Positions 8,389 through 16,667 of a DNA stretch of 64,000 bases are shown in pieces (the first letter of the stretch is position 1; each line of letters opens with the position of its first letter). Position numbers and translations under genes: made by a program. Under the pieces are notes generated by a model. That model was not told where the DNA came from and ran no database searches. It saw nothing but the letters and a program-made list of their open reading frames with translations. This stretch comes from Thermocrispum agreste DSM 44070. Lineage in GTDB: Bacteria; Actinomycetota; Actinomycetes; Mycobacteriales; Pseudonocardiaceae. The stretch spans positions 172,532-236,531 of the forward strand of contig NZ_ATYX01000009.1 in NCBI RefSeq assembly GCF_000427905.1, given 5' to 3'.

Positions 8389-8814
8389 ATGAATCGCGCT
8401 CGAACGATCACCGCGGTGCTCGCGGCGTTCTACCTGCTCGTCGCGATCGCTGCCGTGGTGCTCGCACCCCGATCACTCGCCCACGCATACACCGAGAACA
8501 TGGTCGCCGGTTTCGGCGTCGACGCGATCCTGACCATCGTCCATGCCGTCATCGGCGTGGCCGCGTTGATCGTCACCCTGAAGGCATTTCCCGTGGTCCG
8601 CCGGGTGTTCGGCATGGCGGTCGGGGTGGCGTGCCTGGGCTTGTTCGCCTACGGCATCCCGGCCGCGATCGATCCCAACCCGGACGCGGGGTTCAACATC
8701 GGCTGGGGCAACGTCGTGGTCTACGCGCTGACCATGGTCGCCGGCTTCTACGTCGCCTTCGAGCAGTCCGCGCACGAAGACCGCCCCGTCCTCGCGTCCG
8801 ACAGTGAACGCTGA
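8389..8814 (+). CDS. small four-helix membrane protein (DUF4383-like)
   Basis: 141 residues with four predicted membrane spans (about 7-27, 42-63, 73-93, 103-122). The AILTIVHAVIGVAALI stretch resembles the central motif of the DUF4383 family, though I am not certain of the match. It follows a SigB-type promoter and lies 72 bases before the SDR gene, so the two are probably transcribed together under stress. No function is known for such proteins. Confidence 0.65.
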   Translation: MNRARTITAVLAAFYLLVAIAAVVLAPRSLAHAYTENMVAGFGVDAILTIVHAVIGVAALIVTLKAFPVVRRVFGMAVGVACLGLFAYGIPAAIDPNPDAGFNIGWGNVVVYALTMVAGFYVAFEQSAHEDRPVLASDSER

Positions 8815-8886
8815 CCCGTCACGCCGCCCGCACCCGAGTCCACCTACTTCCGATCACGCGGCAGCGCCGCGGAATGGAGCGCCACC

Positions 8887-9744
8887 ATGTCCGTTTCCGG
8901 AGAGCAACCCCAGCAGCAGCAGACCGCCCCCGGCGAGACCGGCGACATGCAGCCGGAACCGCACGACCGTATGGAGGGCTACCGGGGACGTGGGCTGCTC
9001 GACGGCCGTGCTGCCCTCGTCACCGGTGGCGATTCCGGCATCGGCCGCGCGGTGGCCGTGGCGTTCGCCAAAGAGGGCGCGGACGTGGCGGTGGCCTATC
9101 TGAACGAGCACACCGACGCGCAGCAGACCGCCGACCTGGTGCGCGCGGAAGGCAGGCGCTGCCTGCTGTTGCCCGGTGACCTGGCCGAGCCCGGCCACTG
9201 CCGCGACGTCGTCACCGACACCATCAGCGCGTTCGGCCGGCTGGACGTGCTGGTGAACAACATCGCGACCCAGCAGCCGGTCGATTCACCGGAAGAACTC
9301 ACCGACGAGCAATGGCTGCACACGTTCGCCGTCAACGTGCACAGCTACTTCCGGGTGACCGCAGCGGCCCTGCCCCACCTGCGGGAAGGCGCAGCCATCA
9401 TCAACACGAGCTCGGTCAACGGGCTCCGCGGGAACAAGACGCTGATCGACTACTCGGCCACCAAGGGCGCCATCATCGCGTGGACCCGTTCGATGGCGCA
9501 GGCGCTGGCCGACCGGAAGATCCGGGTCAACTGCGTCGCGCCCGGCCCGGTGTGGACGCCGTTGATCCCGGCGACGTTCCCTCCGGAACGCGTCGGGTCG
9601 TTCGGTGAACAGGCCCCGATGGAGCGAGCCGCGCAGCCGGACGAGCTCGCCCCTTCGTACGTGTTCCTGGCGTCGGAGCGGCTGTCGTCGTACTACAGCG
9701 GTCAGGTCTTCGCCGCGCTCGGCGGTGAGACCACGCCCGCGTGA
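8887..9744 (+). CDS. SDR-family NAD(P)-dependent oxidoreductase (general-stress type)
   Basis: A 285-residue short-chain dehydrogenase. A hydrophilic Gln/Pro-rich N-terminus of about 40 residues precedes the Rossmann motif TGGDSGIGRA. NNIATQQP stands where NNAG is usual, and the catalytic pair is YSATK. The long N-terminal arm plus this NNIA form is typical of the stress-linked subgroup (B. subtilis YhdF/GsiB-neighbour type, E. coli YghA). Substrate unknown. ATG 8887 is preceded by GGAATGGAGCGCC. The gene ends 43 bases from the convergent DUF6766 gene. Confidence 0.85.
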   Translation: MSVSGEQPQQQQTAPGETGDMQPEPHDRMEGYRGRGLLDGRAALVTGGDSGIGRAVAVAFAKEGADVAVAYLNEHTDAQQTADLVRAEGRRCLLLPGDLAEPGHCRDVVTDTISAFGRLDVLVNNIATQQPVDSPEELTDEQWLHTFAVNVHSYFRVTAAALPHLREGAAIINTSSVNGLRGNKTLIDYSATKGAIIAWTRSMAQALADRKIRVNCVAPGPVWTPLIPATFPPERVGSFGEQAPMERAAQPDELAPSYVFLASERLSSYYSGQVFAALGGETTPA

Positions 9745-9787
9745 CCGGCCGGCGAACCGGGTCGTCGCACGCACGACCACGGGCCGG

Positions 9788-10483
9788 CTACCCGCTGACG
9801 TCAGTTTCGTGGTGCGGCGCGCCGACGGGCTTGGATTCCGGTGACCCCCGCTGCCGCAGGTACACGCTGAACACCGCCATCGACCCGATGGCAAGGAACT
9901 CCGACTGCCAGTTCTGCAGGGTGCGGTTCCAGAAGTCGGCGGCCAGCAGGTACTCGCCGAACGACACCGTCGGCGCGTTCTCCGCCAGCTGGTCGGCGTT
10001 GAACGCCACGTGCCCGGCCACGGCCTGGGCCAGCAGGCTGAGCAGGAAGATCACCAGCATGACCAGGCCGAGCGAACGGGAGAACACCACGGCGCGCCAC
10101 CCGCCTGCGCGGGCCCACAGCGGCGAGTCCTCGGTGGTGTGCGGCCCGAGCCGCTGATCGCGCTCCGGCTCGGATCCGATCCGCCGCGCCGGCTTGGATT
10201 CCGGCGACCCGCGCTGGACCAGCCACACCGTGGCGAAGATGTAGAGGAAGAACTGCAGGTACTCCGATTGCCAGTTCTCGGCGACATCGACGGCGAACTC
10301 GGCGGAGGTGACGTATCCGCCGAAGCCGATCGGCTCCTCACCGGTGATCGACTGCTCGTGGTTGAACGCGGCCAGTCCGGCGAACGCCTGTCCGGTCAGC
10401 GCGAGCAGGAACAGCAGGCCGAACGCCAGTCCGATTCCGTTGTCCCGCAGGAACCGCCGCCACCGCCCGGGCTCGGCCGCCAC
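9788..10483 (-). CDS. DUF6766-type membrane protein with an internal duplication
   Basis: About 231 residues from GTG 10483, chosen because GTAGGAG stands five bases upstream. The protein is two copies of one module. Each has a membrane helix, then an AFN(H/A)-rich loop, an NWQSE(Y/F)L motif, another helix and the ending QRGSPESKP. A hydrophilic linker of about 40 residues joins them. The duplicated NWQSE and RGSPESKP signatures mark the DUF6766 family. Function unknown. It is the third gene of a coupled set with a 59-aa and a 28-aa protein, behind a SigB-type promoter. Confidence 0.75.
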   Translation of the reverse strand: MAAEPGRWRRFLRDNGIGLAFGLLFLLALTGQAFAGLAAFNHEQSITGEEPIGFGGYVTSAEFAVDVAENWQSEYLQFFLYIFATVWLVQRGSPESKPARRIGSEPERDQRLGPHTTEDSPLWARAGGWRAVVFSRSLGLVMLVIFLLSLLAQAVAGHVAFNADQLAENAPTVSFGEYLLAADFWNRTLQNWQSEFLAIGSMAVFSVYLRQRGSPESKPVGAPHHETDVSG

Positions 10484-10491
10484 GTGCACTC

Positions 10492-10578
10492 CTACTTCAG
10501 CAGCGAGATGAGCAGGAAGTACAGCAGGCCGCCGAAGACGACGACCAGGTACGCGCCGAACAGCGCCCGCGAAGTCAT
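10492..10578 (-). CDS. 28-residue single-span membrane microprotein
   Basis: ATG 10578 opens a 28-codon frame that begins MTSRALFGAYLVVVFGG, is hydrophobic from residue 5 on, and ends in Lys. Its ATG overlaps the stop of the 59-aa gene (ATGA), so translation is probably coupled, and the DUF6766 gene follows nine bases later. The arrangement and the clean membrane helix make it a likely real gene despite its size. Confidence 0.6.
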   Translation of the reverse strand: MTSRALFGAYLVVVFGGLLYFLLISLLK

Positions 10579-10754
10579 TCGACGAAGTCGTCTTCGTCGA
10601 GGCGCACCACGGTCGCCTGATCGGCCAGGTCACCGTCGGACGCCTCGAACTGGCCGACGGGCTCCACCGCAGGCTCCGGACGGGTCGGTCGCTGCTGGTC
10701 CAGCGAGTCGGCCTCGGGCTTGTCGAACGCGTGATCGCCGTACTCCTCGGTCAT
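10575..10754 (-). CDS. 59-residue acidic protein, first gene of the DUF6766 operon
   Basis: Starts MTEEYGDHAFDKPEAD and is strongly acidic throughout, without a membrane span. ATG 10754 has a near-perfect ribosome site, AGGAGG five bases upstream, which decides it over the GTG one codon earlier. A SigB-type promoter lies at 10786-10811. I do not recognise a family. Position suggests a role with the two membrane proteins that follow. Confidence 0.6.
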   Translation of the reverse strand: MTEEYGDHAFDKPEADSLDQQRPTRPEPAVEPVGQFEASDGDLADQATVVRLDEDDFVE

Positions 10755-10785
10755 CACCGCCTCCTCCCGTCACGCATTCCCCGGT

Positions 10786-10811
10786 GTACCCGCCAGGGTG
10801 TACCGGTACAC
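10786..10811 (-). promoter_or_regulatory. putative SigB/SigF-class promoter of the DUF6766 operon
   Basis: On the minus strand GTGT, 16 bases, GGGTAC. The spacer holds the palindrome GTACCGGTAC. The ATG at 10754 is 32 bases downstream. Confidence 0.6.
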
Positions 10812-11053
10812 CGCCGCTACGTTCACCTATACCCGCTGGATCGACATCCCGCTGGGTCCACGGCCGGACGCCGCGCAATCCGGGGAGCCTTACCCGGCAA
10901 GCGACAAGCCCCGGCGCGCCGCACCCACCACGACCGAAAGCGACGCCCACACCCCCGGATCGATCACGCCGGCCCGGCGCGGCCCACCCGCTGCTTCCCT
11001 CGCAAGGTCACCACCGGTGGCTTTCCGCCCGCGGCACGCCGGCGACGGCGCGT

Positions 11054-11683
11054 TCACCCTCGGACTCGTGCGGCCAGTTCGCGGTCCAGGCTCGCGCGGA
11101 CCAATGCCGCGCTCAGGCGAGCAAGGTCAGCGTCGTCGACCAGTCCGGCGAGCGCCTTCGGCCGGTCCGGCAAACCGACCGCGCGCGCTCCGGCAAGCGC
11201 CTTGGCGTCCACGTACGGCCGCAGCTCCGGCCAGACCTGCTGGGCTTCGCGACAGAAGATGTCGGCGCCGACCGGGCCGAGGCGGGGAAACCGGGTCAGC
11301 CTGCTGCGCAGGTTCGCCAGGTCGCCTGCGGCACGCTCGCGCACCAGGCGGAGATCCCCGCGGTAGTCGTTCAGCAGCAGCTCGGCGCCCTTGCCCAGCG
11401 CGGTCGCCGTGCTTTCGTCGTACCGCACGTAATGGCCGCGACCGAGTGCGTCGACTCGCTGCTGCCAGGTGGCATCGCGCATGGTGCGCGGGGTGCCGAA
11501 CTCCCGCAGCTCTCGGGCGGCGGCGACGGCGATGGACGCCTTGATCCTGGTCGACAGCAGGGTCGCCAGCACCAGCAGCCGATACAGGGGCGCCGGCTTG
11601 TTCCGCAGGGTGATACCCGCTTCCTCCGCATACGTCGTGCCCGCGAGCTCCATCAGCTTCGTGGCAAGCTGCGCTCGGCTCAT
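11054..11683 (-). CDS. endonuclease III-like (HhH-GPD type) protein
   Basis: 209 residues from ATG 11683 (MSRAQLATKLMELAG). LATLLSTRIKASIAV and the later RLTRFPRLGPVGADIFCREAQ fit the helix-hairpin-helix DNA glycosylase fold; the Gly-rich hairpin RLGPVGA is clear. The catalytic Lys and the four-Cys iron-sulfur loop of classical Nth are not evident, so it may be a divergent base-excision protein or may only bind DNA. A SigB-type promoter ends eight bases before the start. Divergent from the alcohol dehydrogenase. Confidence 0.65.
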   Translation of the reverse strand: MSRAQLATKLMELAGTTYAEEAGITLRNKPAPLYRLLVLATLLSTRIKASIAVAAARELREFGTPRTMRDATWQQRVDALGRGHYVRYDESTATALGKGAELLLNDYRGDLRLVRERAAGDLANLRSRLTRFPRLGPVGADIFCREAQQVWPELRPYVDAKALAGARAVGLPDRPKALAGLVDDADLARLSAALVRASLDRELAARVRG

Positions 11684-11691
11684 GCGACGGG

Positions 11692-11717
11692 GTACCCAGC
11701 GCCACCGGCAGCGACGC
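11692..11717 (-). promoter_or_regulatory. putative SigB/SigF-class promoter
   Basis: On the minus strand GCGT, 16 bases, GGGTAC, ending eight bases before the ATG at 11683. It lies back to back with the promoter at 11727. Confidence 0.6.
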
Positions 11718-11726
11718 AGCGGAAGG

Positions 11727-11753
11727 GATTGGCGGGGTGCGCTCTGCGGGTAG
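11727..11753 (+). promoter_or_regulatory. putative SigB/SigF-class promoter
   Basis: GATT, 17 bases, GGGTAG, 43 bases before the alcohol dehydrogenase ATG. GGATTG with the same spacing recurs before the CBS gene. Confidence 0.55.
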
Positions 11754-11796
11754 CCGACAGGAAATCCGCCGAACACTCCCCGCAGGAGGTACCGCG

Positions 11797-12984
11797 ATGA
11801 AGGCCGTCACCTGGCAGGGCAAGCGCGACGTGACAGTCGAAGAAGTGCCCGACCCGCAGCTGCAGGAACCGACCGACGCGATCATCCGGGTCACCAGCAC
11901 CGGGATCTGCGGTTCCGACCTGCATCTGTACGAAGTGCTCGGCGGGTTCCTGGAGCCCGGTGACATCCTCGGGCACGAACCGATGGGCGTGGTGGAAGAA
12001 GTCGGGGACGACGTCAGGAACATCGCACCCGGCGACCGGGTGGTCGTACCGTTCAACATCGCGTGCGGATCGTGCTTCATGTGCTCCCGCGGCCTGACCT
12101 CCCAATGCGAGACGACCCAGGTCCGCAAGTACGACAAGGGCGGGGCGCTGTTCGGCTACACCAAGCTCTACGGGCAGGTCCCGGGTGGACAGGCCGAGTA
12201 CCTGCGGGTGCCGCAAGCCCACTTCGGGCCCATCCCGGTCCCGGACGGGCCGCCGGACGACCGGTTCGTGTACCTGTCGGACGTCGTGCCGACCGCGTGG
12301 CAAGCCGTCGAGTACGCCAACATCCCCGACGGGGGCAGCGTCGCGGTGTTCGGCCTGGGACCGATCGGTCAGATGGCGTGCCGGATCGCCGCATTGCGCG
12401 GCGCGGAGACCGTGATCGGCCTGGACCTGGTGCCGGAACGTCTGCAGCTGGCCAGGGAGTACGGAGCGATCACCGTCGACGTCGGCGAAGCTCGTGGCAA
12501 CGCGGTGGACACGCTGCGCCAGCTCACCGGCGGCCGCGGTCCGGATTCGGTGATCGACGCGGTCGGCATGGAAGCGCACGGCGCCCCCATCGCCCACTTC
12601 GGGCAGATGCTGGTGTCGATGCTGCCCAAGCCGCTCTCGGCGAAACTGACCGAGAAGGCCGCGGTCGACCGGCTGTCAGTGCTGTATGCGGCCATCGACG
12701 CGGTCCGCCGCGGCGGCACGATCTCGTTGTCCGGCGTCTACGGCGGAGCGCTCGACCCCCTGCCCATGCTGGAGCTGTTCGACAAGCAGATCCAGCTGCG
12801 CATGGGCCAGGCCAACGTCAAGACCTGGATCGACCACGTGCTCCCGCTGGTCATGCGGGACGACGACCCGCTCGGCGTGGAATCGCTCGCCACCCATCAT
12901 CTGCCGCTGGACCAGGCGCCCCAGGCCTACCGGGACTTCCAGCGCAAAAGCGACGGCGCGATCAAGATCCTGCTGCGTCCGTGA
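11797..12984 (+). CDS. zinc-dependent alcohol dehydrogenase (formaldehyde dehydrogenase-like)
   Basis: A 395-residue medium-chain dehydrogenase. GICGSDLH gives the catalytic zinc Cys, GHEPMGVVEEVG the second ligand, and CGSCFMCSRGLTSQCE the structural zinc loop. FGLGPIGQMACRIA is the Rossmann motif for NAD(P). The long insertion and KYDKGGALFGYTKLYG place it with the glutathione-independent formaldehyde dehydrogenase-like subgroup, so small aldehydes or alcohols are likely substrates (inference). AGGAGG stands nine bases before ATG 11797. It has its own SigB-type promoter, and the CBS gene follows. Confidence 0.9.
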   Translation: MKAVTWQGKRDVTVEEVPDPQLQEPTDAIIRVTSTGICGSDLHLYEVLGGFLEPGDILGHEPMGVVEEVGDDVRNIAPGDRVVVPFNIACGSCFMCSRGLTSQCETTQVRKYDKGGALFGYTKLYGQVPGGQAEYLRVPQAHFGPIPVPDGPPDDRFVYLSDVVPTAWQAVEYANIPDGGSVAVFGLGPIGQMACRIAALRGAETVIGLDLVPERLQLAREYGAITVDVGEARGNAVDTLRQLTGGRGPDSVIDAVGMEAHGAPIAHFGQMLVSMLPKPLSAKLTEKAAVDRLSVLYAAIDAVRRGGTISLSGVYGGALDPLPMLELFDKQIQLRMGQANVKTWIDHVLPLVMRDDDPLGVESLATHHLPLDQAPQAYRDFQRKSDGAIKILLRP

Positions 12985-12991
12985 CGGGCGG

Positions 12992-13018
12992 GATTGAGCG
13001 ACAACGGGCACCGGGTAG
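12992..13018 (+). promoter_or_regulatory. putative SigB/SigF-class promoter
   Basis: GATT, 17 bases, GGGTAG in the short gap before the CBS gene. The context GGATTG matches the dehydrogenase promoter at 11727. Confidence 0.55.
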
Positions 13019-13052
13019 CCGGATGCCCATCACCCACGAGAAGGGACCAGCC

Positions 13053-13469
13053 ATGAGCACAGCACGGGAAATCATGACACCGGACGCGCAGTGCGCGAAG
13101 ACCAGCGACACCGTCCTCGATGCGGCGAAACGGATGGCCGATCTCGACGTCGGCGCGCTGCCGATCTGCGGCGAGGACAACCGGCTGAAGGGCATGATCA
13201 CCGACCGGGACATCGTGACCAAGGTGCTCGCGCAGGACAAAGATCCCCGCGCGGTGCGGGTCGGCGACCTGGCGGAGGGCAAGCCGGTCACCATCGGGGC
13301 CGACGACGGCGCCGAGGAGATTCTGCAGACGATGGCGCAGCACCAGGTGCGCAGGCTCCCGGTCATCGACGGGCACGACATGGTCGGCATCGTCGCGCAG
13401 GCGGACGTCGCCCGATCGCTGGACCAACCCGAGGTCGGCGACCTGCTGAAGGCGCTGTCAGTGCCATGA
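13053..13469 (+). CDS. CBS-domain protein
   Basis: 138 residues forming one Bateman module: the first CBS motif runs about 8-62 (DVGALPICGEDNRLKGMITDRDI) and the second about 75-130 (RRLPVIDGHDMVGIVAQADV). Such pairs bind adenosine nucleotides and act as energy sensors. In actinobacteria stand-alone copies are common stress-regulon members (the hypoxia-induced Hrp1 of mycobacteria is one). A start ten codons earlier is possible; ATG 13053 is kept because it gives MSTAREIM, the family's usual beginning. Confidence 0.85.
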   Translation: MSTAREIMTPDAQCAKTSDTVLDAAKRMADLDVGALPICGEDNRLKGMITDRDIVTKVLAQDKDPRAVRVGDLAEGKPVTIGADDGAEEILQTMAQHQVRRLPVIDGHDMVGIVAQADVARSLDQPEVGDLLKALSVP

Positions 13470-13558
13470 GCGCCGCAATCACCCGGTGCCAGGGAACCAG
13501 TTGCCCGCGCGCCGACGGCGCCGACGACACCAGTTGATGCGCCGAGCACGCGTGCACC

Positions 13559-13595
13559 GGCGACCCGGGGACTGTCCTGTCGTCCCCGGGTCGCC
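13559..13595. terminator. strong stem-loop between the convergent CBS and DUF488 genes
   Basis: GGCGACCCGGGGAC and GTCCCCGGGTCGCC form a perfect 14-bp stem with a nine-base loop. It lies between two convergent genes, so it can serve both. Confidence 0.7.
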
Positions 13596-13603
13596 GCATG
13601 AGA

Positions 13604-14119
13604 TCACCGCCCGCCGTCCCACACCACACCGTGTCCGCAGACGCGAGCGCCCGACGCAGGCTTGTGGTCCACACGCCTGCCTTCGGGCAGCAGGTGCATC
13701 ACCTCGACTCCGTGCAGCAGCACCGCCACGTCGGCAATGAGCCTGCGGTGACAACGCCACCACACCGCCTCGGCGCACATGATCACGGTGCGATGCACCG
13801 CAGCGTCGTCGAGCAACTCACGCATGGCATCCCGGAAGTCCGGCGTGCGCGTCCATGCCGCGTAGGCCCGGAACTGGGCGACCCGCCACCAGGTGTCGAC
13901 CGCGTCCGGCTCCACCCGCCGCCGCCCGCCGAGCCGCTGGTCCCAGCGGTAGCCGATGCCGTTGCCCGGTAGCCAGCCGGCGAGCGCTTCTCGCCTTGCC
14001 TGAGGATTCGCGCGGCTGTGCGGGTAGCGGCGCACGTCGACCAGCAATTCGACTCCGGCGGCCGCCAGCAGCTCGAGCAGCCCGTCCCGGTCGAGCCTGC
14101 CGTGGCCGACCGTCAGCAG
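13604..14119 (-). pseudogene. DUF488 protein lacking its start codon
   Basis: The frame encodes a near-complete DUF488 protein: LLTVGHGRLDRDGLLELLA, VDVRRYPHSRANPQ, the Trp-rich core and the Cys-containing MCAEAVWWRCHRR. Reading upstream there is no ATG, GTG or TTG before the in-frame stop; the homology ends abruptly at 14119, where the gas vesicle gene gvpO begins on the other strand. The only standard start (TTG 14047) would drop the conserved TVGHG segment. The simplest reading is that a deletion removed the first codons and promoter together with the 5' end of gvpO. A rare CTG start cannot be excluded. Confidence 0.65.
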
Positions 14120-14319
14120 CGGACCCTGAGGCGGTCACCGGTGTGCGGTCCGACGACGACGGCGGCTGGTCCGTGCTGGTCGACGTGGTCGAACTCGAGC
14201 GCATCCCGTCGTCCACCGACGTCCTGGCGACCTACCGGGTGGACATCACCAGCACCGGGGACCTGGCCGGATACGAGCGGCTCCGCCGCTATCACCGAGG
14301 AGCGACTGATCCGACATGA
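14119..14319 (+). pseudogene. gvpO: gas vesicle protein GvpO, 5'-truncated
   Basis: From ADPEAVTGVRSDDDGGW onward the translation is the typical GvpO C-terminal half: DVVELERIPSSTDVLATYRV, then YERLRRYHRG and a stop overlapping the next ATG. The N-terminal half of the family (a charged helical part of about 50 residues) is absent; the frame upstream is only the antisense of the DUF488 gene. GTG 14143 could yield a 58-residue remnant. In Streptomyces gvpO is the first gene of the operon, so this break also removed the operon's original promoter. Confidence 0.7.
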
Positions 14320-14672
14320 CCGTGCAGCCGACCGCTCTGGCGCGCCGCCAGCCGGACACCCTCGCCGACATCCTGGAGCGGGTGCTGGACAAGGGCGTGG
14401 TGATCGCCGGCGACATCGTCGTCAACGTCCTGGACATCGAACTGCTGTCGTTGAAGTTGCGCCTGTTCATCGCCTCCGCGGACACCGCACGCGAGATGGG
14501 CATGGACTGGTGGACCACCGACCCGTTCTTCTCCTCGCAGGCGCCCCGGCAGCAAGTGACCGATGGCGACCGCGCCGCCCTGCCGGAGGGCGGCGACCAC
14601 CAGGCGCTGGTGGAGGAGAACCGGCAGCTCCGGCAGCAGCTGGAACGGATCCAGCGGGAGCGTCGGGAATGA
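14316..14672 (+). CDS. gvpJ: gas vesicle protein GvpJ (GvpA-family minor shell protein)
   Basis: 118 residues. The core LADILERVLDKGVVIAGDI...VNVLDIELLSLKLRLFIAS is the GvpA/J fold of the vesicle wall. AREMGMDWW after it and a charged coiled tail of about 45 residues distinguish GvpJ from the main shell protein GvpA. GvpJ is thought to take part in nucleating or capping the vesicle. Its ATG overlaps the gvpO stop, and its stop overlaps the gvpL start (ATGA). Confidence 0.8.
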   Translation: MTVQPTALARRQPDTLADILERVLDKGVVIAGDIVVNVLDIELLSLKLRLFIASADTAREMGMDWWTTDPFFSSQAPRQQVTDGDRAALPEGGDHQALVEENRQLRQQLERIQRERRE

Positions 14673-15721
14673 ACGACGGTTCCCTGACCCGGCTGGCCCG
14701 CGAGCACGCCCGCGGGCTGCTGACGGAAGCGGCCGAGGAAGCCCGGGAGCTGGCCCGCGCCGACCTGGTGGACCAGCTGCGGCGAGCCATCGTGGCCGAA
14801 GCCCTGCGCGCGGCCGCGGCAGCGCCGGGCGAGCACCCCGCAAACACCGCGCCAGGCGTGGCGGCGGTGGACGACCCCGCCGTCGATCGGACCTCGCAAC
14901 CGGACCGGTCGCCCGGGCACGAACCGGCCCCGGCCAACGGGGCGCGCCCGGCCGCCGGCCTGGAACGCTGCCTGTACGCCTACGCCATCACCGATCGCGC
15001 CGACCTCGACTTCGCCGAGCTCGACGGCACCGGTGACGGGCTGCGTTGCATCGGCTCGGAAGGCCTCGCGCTGGTCGTCTCGGACATGGCGGTGAGCGAC
15101 CTGGCCGACCTGCCCACCGACGAGATCACCGAGGACGGCCCGCTCGCCCGGCTGGCCCGCAAGCACGACGACGTCGTACGGGTCGCCGCCGGCCAGGCGA
15201 CCGTGCTGCCGCTGCGGCTCGGCACCGCGGTGGCCGACGACGACGCCGCCCGCGAGCTGCTGCACAGTCGTGGGGAGAGCGCTCGAGAACAGCTCGCCGA
15301 ACTCCGCGGCCGACGGGAATGGGGCGTGCAGTTCCTTCCCGACGACCAGGCGAAGGGCGTCCCGGACAGTACCCCGACGCCCTCCCCCGCCGCTGCACGA
15401 ACCGGTGGATCGCCATCGGGAACGGCTTACCTGACCCAGCGGCGGGAAGCGCTCGCGGCCGAGGAGCGCCGTCGCCGTGATCGGACGGTCGCGATCGATC
15501 GGGCGCACGACCGTCTGAGCGCCCGGAGCTCGGCGTCGGTGCGCCGATCCGCCAACGCCGGCGTGCTCGCAGACGTCGCATACCTGGTCGCCGCCGACGA
15601 CGAAGCGGCCTTCCAGGCAGAACTCGGCCACCTGGCCCATCCGCTGTCCGCCTCCGGTGTCGCCGTCCGCCTCACCGGGCCGTGGCCGCCGTACAGCTTC
15701 GTGTCCTCCGAGGAAGGCTGA
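14669..15721 (+). CDS. gvpL: gas vesicle protein GvpL/GvpF family with an N-terminal helical extension
   Basis: 350 residues from ATG 14669. The GvpL/F domain begins near residue 93 (LERCLYAYAITD) with the ferredoxin-like first half, VLPLRLGTAV and the helical second half ending in WPPYSFV. The first 85 or so residues are an extra Ala/Glu/Arg-rich helix (REHARGLLTEAAEEARELA) and a linker, not usual for GvpL. GvpL/F proteins are accessory assembly proteins that contact GvpA. The upstream open frame is antisense to other genes and was not used. Confidence 0.8.
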   Translation: MNDGSLTRLAREHARGLLTEAAEEARELARADLVDQLRRAIVAEALRAAAAAPGEHPANTAPGVAAVDDPAVDRTSQPDRSPGHEPAPANGARPAAGLERCLYAYAITDRADLDFAELDGTGDGLRCIGSEGLALVVSDMAVSDLADLPTDEITEDGPLARLARKHDDVVRVAAGQATVLPLRLGTAVADDDAARELLHSRGESAREQLAELRGRREWGVQFLPDDQAKGVPDSTPTPSPAAARTGGSPSGTAYLTQRREALAAEERRRRDRTVAIDRAHDRLSARSSASVRRSANAGVLADVAYLVAADDEAAFQAELGHLAHPLSASGVAVRLTGPWPPYSFVSSEEG

Positions 15722-15724
15722 TCG

Positions 15725-15904
15725 ATGTCGGATGTGATCACCGCCGAAGGCACCAGCCTGGTCGACCTGCTCGACCGGGTGGTGTCCACCGGCGCCGTCG
15801 TCAGCGGCGACATCCTCATCTCGCTGGCGGGCGTCGACCTGATCCGGCTCGATCTGCGGCTGCTGCTGGTGGCCGTCGGTTCGGTCGAGAAGGAACCACG
15901 ATGA
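15725..15904 (+). CDS. gvpS: gas vesicle protein GvpS (small GvpA-family protein)
   Basis: 59 residues, too short for many gene callers. [20 protein letters not shown] and [17 protein letters not shown] give the GvpA fold with little else. Place between gvpL and gvpK fits the Streptomyces order J-L-S-K. ATG 15725 follows the gvpL stop by three bases; the end overlaps gvpK. Confidence 0.75.
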   Translation: MSDVITAEGTSLVDLLDRVVSTGAVVSGDILISLAGVDLIRLDLRLLLVAVGSVEKEPR

Positions 15905-16203
15905 CCGCCCCGCGCGGCAGGAAACCGCTACGGCTGGACGCCGATCCGGACGACGTCGGCCGGGGACTCGGCGGGCTCGTCGTGGCCGTGCTGGACCTGG
16001 TGCGCCAGCTGTTGGAACGCCAGGCGCTGCGGCGGGTCGACGCGAGCGGGTTGTCCGCGGACGAGGTGGAGCGGCTCGGCCAGGCGCTGCTCGCCCTGGA
16101 AGAGAGATTCGAGGAGTTGCGGGAGACCTTCGGTGTCGGTTCCGGCCCGACGTTGCCGTTCGACGCCGCCGAGCTTCTCGCCGAGATGGAGAGGAAGCCA
16201 TGA
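15901..16203 (+). CDS. gvpK: gas vesicle protein GvpK
   Basis: 100 residues. [20 protein letters not shown] followed by [16 protein letters not shown] and a coiled C-terminal part ([18 protein letters not shown]) is the GvpK signature. It is needed for vesicle formation in other hosts, with no enzymatic role known. It overlaps gvpS and gvpA by four bases each. Confidence 0.85.
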   Translation: MTAPRGRKPLRLDADPDDVGRGLGGLVVAVLDLVRQLLERQALRRVDASGLSADEVERLGQALLALEERFEELRETFGVGSGPTLPFDAAELLAEMERKP

Positions 16204-16667
16204 CCGTCGCACACGGAATCAACCGGGCCCCGCGACCGAGCAGTCTTGCCGACGTGCTGGAGGTCATCCTGGACAAGGGCATCGTGATCGACGCCTACAT
16301 CCGGGTGGCCGTGGTCGGCATCGAACTGCTCACCATCGACGCGCGGATCGTCATCGCCAGCGTGGACACGTATCTGCGCTTCGCGGAAGCGGTGAACCGG
16401 CTGGACTTGCAGCCGAACGACCAGGTCGGCGGCCTGCCGGGAATGATGGAGAAGATCACCGAAGGCGGCGCCCAGCACAAGACCAAGGGCGCGCTGGAAG
16501 GCGTGAAGGACTCCGCCAAGGACCTGCTCGGTTCCCTCACCGGCTCGGACGACGAGGACGACGAGAACGACGAGGACGACACCGAGCAGGAAGAGGCATC
16601 GGAGCGGAAGTCGCGCAAGGCGCCCGCAGGCCGCAGCGCTGCGCGCTCCCGGCGAGCGCAACGGTGA
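16200..16667 (+). CDS. gvpA: gas vesicle structural protein GvpA with a long charged tail
   Basis: 155 residues, twice the usual GvpA size. Residues 14-72 are the shell-protein core ([20 protein letters not shown]...[20 protein letters not shown]), the hydrophobic protein that builds the ribbed gas-permeable wall. The tail continues with an acidic block of Asp/Glu (about 118-137) and ends in a basic Arg/Lys/Ala block. Such extended GvpA proteins occur in soil actinobacteria. Here it sits after gvpK, not before gvpF at the operon front as in Streptomyces. Confidence 0.85.
   Translation: MTVAHGINRAPRPSSLADVLEVILDKGIVIDAYIRVAVVGIELLTIDARIVIASVDTYLRFAEAVNRLDLQPNDQVGGLPGMMEKITEGGAQHKTKGALEGVKDSAKDLLGSLTGSDDEDDENDEDDTEQEEASERKSRKAPAGRSAARSRRAQR

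Noticed and set aside
14022-14027. GGGTAG on the plus strand upstream of the gvpO fragment, as a replacement promoter
   Set aside because: It lies inside the DUF488 reading frame and has no GNNT at 16-17 bases before it, unlike the eight accepted sites.
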